This document shows positions 35,819-42,311 of a stretch of DNA of 64,000 nt, piece by piece. The notes beneath the pieces were generated by a model. That model had not been told where the DNA came from. It searched no databases and worked only from the letters and a program-made list of their open reading frames with translations. The stretch is from Streptomyces sp. NBC_00654. Lineage in GTDB: Bacteria; Actinomycetota; Actinomycetes; Streptomycetales; Streptomycetaceae. How positions within the stretch are numbered: the first letter of the stretch is position 1; each line of letters begins with the position of its first letter. The position numbers and the translations under genes were made by a program. The DNA is taken from the NCBI RefSeq assembly GCF_026341775.1, contig NZ_JAPEOB010000003.1, positions 868,001 to 932,000 of the forward strand. Direction: 5' to 3'.

Positions 35819-35836
35819 CTTCGAGCGCGCTCGAAG
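35819..35836. promoter_or_regulatory. Perfect 18-base palindrome upstream of the aldo-keto reductase gene
   Basis: CTTCGAGCGCGCTCGAAG is its own reverse complement and ends 17 bases before the ATG at 35854. Its position fits an operator overlapping the transcript start. No regulator gene is adjacent. Confidence 0.5.
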
Positions 35837-35853
35837 GCGTTGGCTTGGGAGTC

Positions 35854-36849
35854 ATGAAGTACACGCAGCTCGGACGCACCGGACTCAAGGTCAGCCGACT
35901 CGTCCTCGGGACGATGAACTTCGGCCCCCAGACGAACGAGCCGGACAGCCACGCCATCATGGACGCCGCGCTGGACGCGGGTCTGAACTTCTTCGACACG
36001 GCCAATGTCTACGGCTGGGGCGAGAACAAGGGGCGCACCGAGGAGATCCTCGGGACCTGGTTCGCCCAGGGCGGCGACCGCCGCGACAAGGTCGTCCTCG
36101 CCACCAAGGTCTACGGCAACATGGGCACGGACGGCGAGGCGTGGCCCAACCACGACAAGCTCTCCGCCCTCAACATCCGGCGGGCCGTCGACGCCAGCCT
36201 CCGGCGGCTCCAGACCGACCACATCGACCTGTACCAGTTCCACCACGTCGACCGGTCCACCCCGGTCGAGGAGATCTGGCAGGCCATCGACGTACTGATC
36301 CAGCAGGGCAAGATCCTCTACGCGGGCTCGTCCAACTTCTCGGGCTACAAGATCGCCCAGGCCAACGAGAGGGCCCGGCAGCGCGGCAGCTACGGCCTGG
36401 TCAGCGAGCAGTGCATCTACAACCTGATGGAGCGCGGCGCCGAGATGGAGGTCATCCCGGCCTCCCAGGAGTACGGCCTCGGGGTCATCCCGTGGTCACC
36501 GCTGCACGGCGGGCTGCTCGGCGGCGCGATCCGCAAGGAGCGCGAGGGCGGCGGCGCCCGGTCCACCTCGGGCCGCTCCGGCGACGCGCTCGCCGACCCG
36601 AAGGTCCGGGCGCAGATCCAGGCGTACGAGGACCTGCTCGGCAAGCACGGCCTGGAGCCCGGCGAGGTGGGTCTCGCCTGGCTGCTGACCCGGCCGGGCA
36701 TCACCGGGCCGATCTCGGGCCCGCGCACGCGCGAACAGCTCGACTCGGCGCTGCGCGCGGTCGAACTGGAGCTTTCGGACGAGGTGCTGTCGTCGCTGGA
36801 GGAGATCTTCCCCGGCCCCGGCCCGTCGCCGGAGAACTTCGCCTGGTAG
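35854..36849 (+). CDS. Aldo/keto reductase (voltage-gated potassium channel beta-like group)
   Basis: A 331-residue NADPH-dependent aldo/keto reductase. Start MKYTQLGRTGLKVSRLVLGT. The active-site tetrad is visible as FFDTANVYGWGENKG (Asp, Tyr), KVVLATKVYGN (Lys) and DLYQFHHVD (His). The cofactor site at the C-terminus is RPGITGPISGPRTREQL. Reduces aldehydes or ketones, substrate unknown. ATG at 35854 with a weak GGGAGT site and a palindrome upstream. Confidence 0.92.
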   Translation: MKYTQLGRTGLKVSRLVLGTMNFGPQTNEPDSHAIMDAALDAGLNFFDTANVYGWGENKGRTEEILGTWFAQGGDRRDKVVLATKVYGNMGTDGEAWPNHDKLSALNIRRAVDASLRRLQTDHIDLYQFHHVDRSTPVEEIWQAIDVLIQQGKILYAGSSNFSGYKIAQANERARQRGSYGLVSEQCIYNLMERGAEMEVIPASQEYGLGVIPWSPLHGGLLGGAIRKEREGGGARSTSGRSGDALADPKVRAQIQAYEDLLGKHGLEPGEVGLAWLLTRPGITGPISGPRTREQLDSALRAVELELSDEVLSSLEEIFPGPGPSPENFAW

Positions 36850-36983
36850 CGGGGCGGAAGCCCTGGCGGCGGGCACCGCTGCCGGGCACCGCGCCGGGAC
36901 ATGAGCGCGCGCCGCTGTCGCCTTCGGCCGTACATCGGCCGCTCCCCCGGTAGCCGGATGCCTGTGCCGTCAGGCGGCCGTCG

Positions 36984-37073
36984 TCATCCGCCGAGGGCGG
37001 CCGCCACGGCGACAACAGCGAACATCAGCACGAGTGCGGCGGCCATGATGCGGTTTCTGGTCTTCGGATCCAC
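36984..37073 (-). CDS. 29-residue single-pass membrane protein
   Basis: A short frame from a GTG at 37073 to a TGA at 36984-36986 encodes 29 residues: a hydrophilic MDPKTRNRI head and a hydrophobic helix MAAALVLMFAVVAVAAALGG to the end. This head-plus-helix layout, starting MDPKTRNRI, matches a type of tiny protein I believe is conserved in Streptomyces. The upstream GC-rich sequence has only a weak ribosome-binding site. It lies 23 bases after the thpR stop on the same strand, so it may be the second gene of that operon. Confidence 0.6.
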   Translation of the reverse strand: MDPKTRNRIMAAALVLMFAVVAVAAALGG

Positions 37074-37095
37074 CCGTCGAGCCTAACCGCATCAC

Positions 37096-37686
37096 TCACC
37101 GTCCGAGCGGCCAGGCTCGCACCACCTCGTAGCGCGGCTGTTCCCCGGGCACCCCGTCCACGGGCAGATTGCTCCGTACGAGACTCAGCTCACCGGCCTC
37201 CCAGTGCAGCCCCTCGAAACCGTCGAGCGCGGCGGTGAAGGGGGTCAGGTCGGCCGGGGTCCGGCTCCGGGCCAGGGTGAGGTGCGGGGTGTAGCGGCGG
37301 TGCTCCTCCATCGGCAGCCCGGCCCGGCGGGCCGCGGCGTCGGCGCGCTCGGCGAGCAGCCGCAGGGTGTCGAGCCCGCCCGCCGCCCCGGCCCACAGCG
37401 CCCGCCCGTCGAAGCGCCCGCCGCCGTGTATGCGCAGGGGGAAGGGCTCGGTGCGGTGCGCGGCCCGCTCCAGCCGCACGTACAGCTCGGGCAGCACGGC
37501 CTCGTCCACCTCGCCGAAGAACGCCAGCGTGTAGTGCCAGCCGGCCTGCGCCGTCCAGCGCAGGGTCCGCGCGCCGGGCAGCTCATGGAGCGGGGCTACG
37601 GCCCGGCGCAGCTCCTCGACGGCCGGTTCGGGCGGCAGGACGGCCGCGAAGAGTCTGACGGTGTTCCCGTTGTTTCTCCTGCTCAT
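37096..37686 (-). CDS. thpR: RNA 2',3'-cyclic phosphodiesterase ThpR
   Basis: A 196-residue member of the 2H phosphoesterase family, with both signature motifs HYTLAFFGEVDE and HLTLARSR (H-x-T-x). The opening is VRLFAAVLPPEPAVEELRRA. The enzyme opens 2',3'-cyclic phosphates on RNA ends; some homologues also have ligase activity. I use the ATG at 37686 with GGGAG about 9 bases upstream. The small membrane protein gene at 36984 follows on the same strand. Confidence 0.88.
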   Translation of the reverse strand: MSRRNNGNTVRLFAAVLPPEPAVEELRRAVAPLHELPGARTLRWTAQAGWHYTLAFFGEVDEAVLPELYVRLERAAHRTEPFPLRIHGGGRFDGRALWAGAAGGLDTLRLLAERADAAARRAGLPMEEHRRYTPHLTLARSRTPADLTPFTAALDGFEGLHWEAGELSLVRSNLPVDGVPGEQPRYEVVRAWPLGR

Positions 37687-37784
37687 GCGCGCGAGTCTCC
37701 CAGTTCCGGGCGTGCCCCGGGAGCCGGATCCCACGCCGGGGACCGGCGGCTTCCCCCGCGGCCGACCGCGCTCCCCGGATACGC

Positions 37785-37822
37785 GGAACCGCCCTCTTCC
37801 CGTACGGGGAGAGGGCGGTTCC
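37785..37822. terminator. Hairpin terminator after the MFS gene
   Basis: A 17-base-pair stem with one G-U-type mismatch (37785-37801 with 37806-37822) and a GTAC loop starts 6 bases after the MFS stop codon. Confidence 0.8.
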
Positions 37823-37828
37823 GTGGGC

Positions 37829-39163
37829 TCACGCGGCCGTCGCCAGTTGCTCGCGCGGGACAAACCGTACGTGCGGGCGGCCGGCGCGGAGGTCGACCTT
37901 GAGGCGGAGGCCACCGACGCGGGCCAGCATGAAGCCGACCGCCAGGGCGGCGACCATCGAGATCACACCGCCGGCCGCGAAGCCGGTGCGGGCGCCGTAG
38001 GTATCGCTGATCCAGCCGACGATCGGGGCGCCCACCGGCGTACCCCCGGCGAAGACCATCATGTAGAGGCTCATCACCCGGCCCCGCATCTCGGGGTCGG
38101 CGGCCATCTGGACGCTGGTGTTCGCGGTGATGTTCGTCGTCAGGCCGATCATGCCGATCGGGACCAGCAGGATCGCGAACAGCCACACCGACGGTGACAG
38201 GGCCGCGGCGATCTCCAGCAGGCCGAAGGCCGTACCCGCGACCACCAGCATCCGCAGCCTGGTGGAGCGGCGGCGGGCGGCGAGCAGCGCACCGGCGAGG
38301 GAACCGGCCGCCATCAGGATGTTGAAGAACGAGTACATCCCGGCACCGCCGTGGAAGATCTCGTCCGCGAAGGCGGTCAGCCAGATCGGGAAGTTGAAGC
38401 CGAACGTGCCGACGAATCCGACCAGCACTATCGGCCAGATCAGTTCCGGGCGACCGGAGACATAGCGCAGGCCCTCGCGCAGCTGGCCCTTGGCGCGGGG
38501 GACGGTGACCGAGGCGTGCATCTCGTCCGTGCGCATCATCATCAGGCCGATGAGCGGCGCGAGGAACGACAGGCCGTTGAACATGAAGGCCCAGCCGCTG
38601 CCGACGGTGGTGATCAGGACACCCGCGACGGCGGGGCCGATGAGCCGGGCGGACTGGAAGTTCGCCGAGTTGAGGCTGACCGCGTTGCGCAGCTGCGCCG
38701 GGCCGACCATCTCGGAGACGAACGACTGGCGGGCCGGGTTGTCCACGACCGTGACCATGCCGAGCAGGAAGGCGATCAGGTAGACGTGCCAGACCTCGAT
38801 GGCGCCGGAGAGCGTCAGGACGGCGAGGGCGATACCGCAGAGACCGAGCATGGCCTGGCTGACGAGCAGGATCCGCCTCTTCGGGAGGCGGTCGGCGATC
38901 ACGCCGCCGTACAGGCCGAAGAGAAGCATGGGGAGGAACTGCAGAGCCGTCGTGATACCGACGGCGGTGGCGGAACCCGTGAGGCTCAGGACGAGCCAGT
39001 CCTGCGTGATGCGGGACATCCAGGTACCGGTGTTGGAGATCACGGCGCCCGTGGCGAACAGGCGGTAGTTACGGATCTTCAGCGACGAGAAGGTCCCGCC
39101 GGTCTTGCTCTCGTGGGTGGAAGTCGGTGCGGGGGCGGAGTCTGCTCCGGATCCCGTACTCAA
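37829..39163 (-). CDS. MFS efflux transporter (DUF894/EntS-like)
   Basis: A 444-residue transporter with about 12 membrane segments. It starts SSLKIRNYRLFATGAVISNT and has LLFGLYGGVIADRLPKRRIL in the loop between helices 2 and 3, the classical MFS G-x-x-x-D-R-x-G-R-like motif, plus FVSEMVGPAQLRNAVSLNSA. The start is a TTG at 39163 with GAGGAGG about 9 bases upstream. It follows the MarR gene by 90 bases on the same strand and is likely co-transcribed and regulated by it. Substrate unknown. Confidence 0.88.
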   Translation of the reverse strand: MSTGSGADSAPAPTSTHESKTGGTFSSLKIRNYRLFATGAVISNTGTWMSRITQDWLVLSLTGSATAVGITTALQFLPMLLFGLYGGVIADRLPKRRILLVSQAMLGLCGIALAVLTLSGAIEVWHVYLIAFLLGMVTVVDNPARQSFVSEMVGPAQLRNAVSLNSANFQSARLIGPAVAGVLITTVGSGWAFMFNGLSFLAPLIGLMMMRTDEMHASVTVPRAKGQLREGLRYVSGRPELIWPIVLVGFVGTFGFNFPIWLTAFADEIFHGGAGMYSFFNILMAAGSLAGALLAARRRSTRLRMLVVAGTAFGLLEIAAALSPSVWLFAILLVPIGMIGLTTNITANTSVQMAADPEMRGRVMSLYMMVFAGGTPVGAPIVGWISDTYGARTGFAAGGVISMVAALAVGFMLARVGGLRLKVDLRAGRPHVRFVPREQLATAA

Positions 39164-39253
39164 AGGGGTTCGCCTCCTCGGGCGTGGACGGCTTGCTGTC
39201 TGACGGGGACGTGACAGCGGGCGCTCCGGCTGTGGTCCGGGGCGCCCGCGGGG

Positions 39254-39694
39254 TCACAGGTGGGCGAGCTTCTCCAGCACGGGCGCCGCGGCCCGCAGCG
39301 TCTCCCACTCGTCCTCGTCCAGGCCCTCGGCGAGGGTGGTCAGCCAGGCGTTCCGCTTGGTGCGGCTCTCCAGGAGCATGGCCTCGGCCTGCTCGGTCTG
39401 GCTGACCATCTTCTGCCGACGGTCATCGGGGTGCGGTTCGAGCCGGACCAGTCCCTTGGCTTCGAGCAGGGCGACGATGCGGGTCATCGACGGGGGCTGC
39501 ACATGCTCCTTGCGGGCCAGCTCACCGGGGGTGGCCGAACCGCAGCGGGCAAGGGTGCCGAGCACCGACATCTCGGTGGGGCTCAGCGACTCGTCGACGC
39601 GCTGGTGCTTCAGTCGTCGGCTCAGCAGCATCACGGCGGAGCGAAGGGAGCTCACGGCGGCGGCACTGTCGCCGTCGTGGATCAGGTCAGGCAT
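39254..39694 (-). CDS. MarR family regulator of the MFS gene
   Basis: A 146-residue winged-helix regulator with LSPTEMSVLGTLARCGSATP, then KEHVQPPSMTRIVALLEAKG (recognition helix) and the wing LVRLEPHPDDRRQKMVS. ATG at 39694. It is the first gene of a two-gene unit with the MFS gene. The promoter gap on the right contains a candidate site. Confidence 0.9.
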   Translation of the reverse strand: MPDLIHDGDSAAAVSSLRSAVMLLSRRLKHQRVDESLSPTEMSVLGTLARCGSATPGELARKEHVQPPSMTRIVALLEAKGLVRLEPHPDDRRQKMVSQTEQAEAMLLESRTKRNAWLTTLAEGLDEDEWETLRAAAPVLEKLAHL

Positions 39695-39698
39695 GTTT

Positions 39699-39725
39699 GT
39701 TAGCGTAACTCATTAGCAACCCTAA
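39699..39725. promoter_or_regulatory. AT-rich repeat region upstream of MarR
   Basis: The sequence GTTAGCGTAACTCATTAGC contains TTAGC twice, 13 bases apart, and GTTA-GTAA half-sites. It directly precedes the MarR start codon and is the least GC-rich stretch nearby, so it probably includes the MarR promoter and its own operator. Confidence 0.4.
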
Positions 39726-39828
39726 ATACCACTCGATGGTACACGCGCGAGAACTTGCTCACCCGAACGAGTGATTCGGAAGCGGAAAGTGACACAGAAC
39801 ACGCGCCTGGGCGGCGACCCTGCTTGTC

Positions 39829-40041
39829 ATGGGATCGACAGTGCTCAGCCTGCGGATAGACGGTGAGCTGCTCGACCGGCTCCGGCAGCACGCCGCGAAA
39901 CGCGGAATGAGCGTCCAGGACTATGTGGTCCGGACGCTCATTCGCGACGACTTCGACGAACGCTTCAAGGCGGCCGTCGACGAGACGGAGAAGTTCTACG
40001 GGGCCGAGGCCCGGGTGGACCCGGCGGACCGGGTCACCTGA
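39829..40041 (+). CDS. Ribbon-helix-helix-like small protein
   Basis: A 70-residue protein. The opening VLSLRIDGELLDRLRQHAAK with GMSVQDYVVRTLIRDDF is a ribbon-helix-helix (CopG/ParD-like) DNA-binding fold, followed by an acidic C-terminal helix as in antitoxins. No toxin gene adjoins it. GACCCT lies 7 bases before the ATG, indicating leaderless transcription. It is divergent from MarR. Confidence 0.78.
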   Translation: MGSTVLSLRIDGELLDRLRQHAAKRGMSVQDYVVRTLIRDDFDERFKAAVDETEKFYGAEARVDPADRVT

Positions 40042-40069
40042 GCGGCCCGGGGAAGGGCAGGGGCGACGA

Positions 40070-41524
40070 TCAGGTGAGGCCGAGGGCCGGCATCGCGTAG
40101 TAGAAGACGAAGACCGCCGACACCACGTACATGGCCACCGGGACCTCACGGCCGCGGCCGGCCGCCAGCCGCAGCACGCTGAAGGCGATGAAGCCGATGC
40201 CGATGCCGTTGGTGATCGAGTACGTGAACGGCATCATCACCATGGCCAGGAAGGCCGGGATGGCGAGCGTGTAGTCGCTCCAGTCGATGTCCTTCACCGA
40301 GCCCGCGATGATCAGGAAGCCGACCGCCAGCAGGGCGGGGGTGGCCGCCTGCGAGGGCACCATGGTCGCCAGCGGCGTCAGGAACAGCGCCACCGTGAAG
40401 AGCAGACCGGTCACCACGCTCGCGAAACCGGTGCGGGCCCCCTCGCCGACACCCGCCGTGGACTCCACGAAGCAGGTCGAGGCGGACGAGGAGCTCGCAC
40501 CACCCGCGGCCACCGCGATGCCGTCGACGAACAGCACCTTGTTGATGCCGGGGAAGTTGCCGTCCTTGTCCGTCAGCTTCGCCTCGTCGCCGACCCCGAG
40601 GATGGTGCCCATCGCGTCGAAGAAGCAGGACAGCAGCACGGTGAAGACGAACAGGACGCCGGTCAGGAAGCCGACCTTCTCGAAGCCGCCGAACAGACTG
40701 ACCTCGCCGATCAGCCCGAAGTCGGGCGTGGCGACCGGGTTGCCCGGCCACTCGGGAACGGTCAGCCCCCAGGCCTGGCCCGGCAGATCGGCGACGGCGT
40801 CGATGACCAGCGCGACGACCGTCATGGCGACGATGGAGATCAGGATCGCGCCCGGCACCTTGCGGACGATCAGCGCGAGGGTGAGCAGCGCGCCGAGGAC
40901 GAAGACCAGGACCGGCCAGCCGTTGAGGTGACCGTCGCCGCCGAGCTGGAGCGGCACGGTGGTGTGGGCGGCGTCCGGGATGCGGGAGACGAAGCCCGAG
41001 TCGACCAGGCCGATCAGCAGGATGAAGAGACCGATACCGATCGCGATGCCCTTGCGGAGCGAGGTCGGTACGGCGTTCATCACGCGTTCCCGCAGCCCGG
41101 TCGCGACGAGCAGCATCACGACGAAGCCGGCGAGGACGACCATGCCCATGGCGTCCGGCCAGCTCATCCGGGGGGCGAGCTGGAGGGCGACGACGGTGTT
41201 GACGCCGAGGCCCGCGGCCAGCGCGATCGGCACATTGCCGATGACACCCATCAGCAGGGTGGAGAAGGCGGCCGTCAGCACCGTGGCGGTGACCAGCTGG
41301 CCGCTGTCGAGCTGGTGCCCGTACATGTCCTTCGCGCTGCCGAGAATGATCGGGTTCAGCACGATGATGTACGCCATCGCGAAGAACGTGGCGAACCCGC
41401 CGCGGATCTCCCGGGCGACCGACGACCCCCGCTCGGAGATCTTGAAGAACCGGTCCAGGCCGCCGTGTGGCTGCGGGGCCGAGGGCTGCTTGGAATCGAC
41501 CGGAGCGGTGGCCGAGGGGGACAT
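40070..41524 (-). CDS. NCS2 (AzgA-like) purine permease
   Basis: A 484-residue transporter with about 13 membrane segments of the adenine/guanine-hypoxanthine AzgA group of NCS2. Key signatures include FFAMAYIIVLNPIILG, MGVIGNVPIALAAGLGVNT and the conserved ASSSSASTCFVESTAGVGEG. ATG at 41524 with GAGG six bases upstream. It imports purine bases with protons. The gap on the right carries TTGACA (41577-41582 on this strand) as a -35 candidate. Confidence 0.92.
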   Translation of the reverse strand: MSPSATAPVDSKQPSAPQPHGGLDRFFKISERGSSVAREIRGGFATFFAMAYIIVLNPIILGSAKDMYGHQLDSGQLVTATVLTAAFSTLLMGVIGNVPIALAAGLGVNTVVALQLAPRMSWPDAMGMVVLAGFVVMLLVATGLRERVMNAVPTSLRKGIAIGIGLFILLIGLVDSGFVSRIPDAAHTTVPLQLGGDGHLNGWPVLVFVLGALLTLALIVRKVPGAILISIVAMTVVALVIDAVADLPGQAWGLTVPEWPGNPVATPDFGLIGEVSLFGGFEKVGFLTGVLFVFTVLLSCFFDAMGTILGVGDEAKLTDKDGNFPGINKVLFVDGIAVAAGGASSSSASTCFVESTAGVGEGARTGFASVVTGLLFTVALFLTPLATMVPSQAATPALLAVGFLIIAGSVKDIDWSDYTLAIPAFLAMVMMPFTYSITNGIGIGFIAFSVLRLAAGRGREVPVAMYVVSAVFVFYYAMPALGLT

Positions 41525-41813
41525 GTATGACCTCAGTCGTACGTAGGAGGAATCAAGGACCGAAAAACCGAAAAGTTGTCAACCTTGGACTTTCAGACGA
41601 ACAATTCGAGCCAGTCGAAAGCAGATTCAGTATGAATACATAAGGCGAAGATCGCTATCTCCGCGCGTAGACCCTTGGGCCGACTGCCCGGACGGCCTTT
41701 ATGCGCGCCGCTCGGTACTGCGTGTGCGCAGCTCCCGCACGGCGCGTACGCCGCTCGCGCCGACGGGCTGTCCCGTCCTCCGGGGGCGCGCGAGCGGCCC
41801 ATACACTGAACTC
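41525..41813. promoter_or_regulatory. Divergent gap between the purine permease and DUF2530 genes
   Basis: About 290 bases. The left half is less GC-rich and holds TTGACA on the minus strand (41577-41582), a consensus -35; no matching -10 is obvious. TACACT at 41802-41807 lies 6 bases before the DUF2530 ATG. I looked for a purine-riboswitch core and did not find one. Confidence 0.45.
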
Positions 41814-42146
41814 ATGGAGAAGTGGACACCGAAGCACGAGGCACCCGAGCCCCTGGAGGGTCCCGTCGTCGCCACCATCACGGGCGGCACGATCCTCTGG
41901 TTCGTCCTCTTCCTCGCACAGCTCCCCTTCTACGGCTGGTTCGCCGACCACGGTCACACCTGGTGGGTGTGGACCCCGCTGGCCGGGGCCGGACTCGGAC
42001 TGATCGGCATCTGGTACGTCCGGGGGCGCGACGCCGCGCTCAAGCGGCACGCGGCAGCGGCAGCGCGGGCCGAGGGGAACGCGGAGGCGGAAGCCGGATC
42101 CGCGGCGCCCTCCGGCGGCGCCACGGGCAGCACCGCGGTCTCCTGA
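41814..42146 (+). CDS. DUF2530 membrane protein
   Basis: A 110-residue protein with two membrane helices (IWFVLFLAQLPFYGWFADH, WWVWTPLAGAGLGLIGIWYV), the signature of DUF2530. It starts MEKWTPKHEAPEPLEGP at an ATG with no ribosome-binding site but a -10-like TACACT 6 bases upstream, so probably leaderless. The C-terminal Ala/Glu/Gly tail is low-complexity. It lies next to the purine permease in this organism; function unknown. Confidence 0.88.
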   Translation: MEKWTPKHEAPEPLEGPVVATITGGTILWFVLFLAQLPFYGWFADHGHTWWVWTPLAGAGLGLIGIWYVRGRDAALKRHAAAAARAEGNAEAEAGSAAPSGGATGSTAVS

Positions 42147-42173
42147 CCGCCTCCGCACCCTCTGCACGGCTTT

Positions 42174-42218
42174 CCGGTACGGCCAAAGGGCGCCTCCCGT
42201 ACCGCCAAAGGGCCCCTC
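42174..42218. repeat. Two direct 22-23 base repeats
   Basis: Two units sharing CGTAC-GCCAAAGGGC-CCTC lie at 42174-42196 and 42197-42218, between DUF2530 and the P-type ATPase gene. Confidence 0.7.
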
Positions 42219-42247
42219 ACGTACGACCGGGGGACACACTTCATCCT

Positions 42248-42277
42248 CCGCTGGTCTGATCTTCAGACCCCCAGCGG
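42248..42277. promoter_or_regulatory. Bulged inverted repeat upstream of the P-type ATPase gene
   Basis: Arms 42248-42259 and 42263-42277 pair CCGCTGGTCTGA with TCAGA and CCAGCGG, with three unpaired C's on the right. It ends 34 bases before the ATPase start and just before its -10 (TACCGT, 42299-42304), so it could be an operator or a terminator of DUF2530. Confidence 0.45.
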
Positions 42278-42311
42278 GTAAACGGGCGGGTCCCCCCGTA
42301 CCGTCGGAACC

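Noticed and set aside
41525..41660. Purine riboswitch upstream of the NCS2 permease
   Set aside because: I looked for the conserved pairing core and loop sequences and found none.
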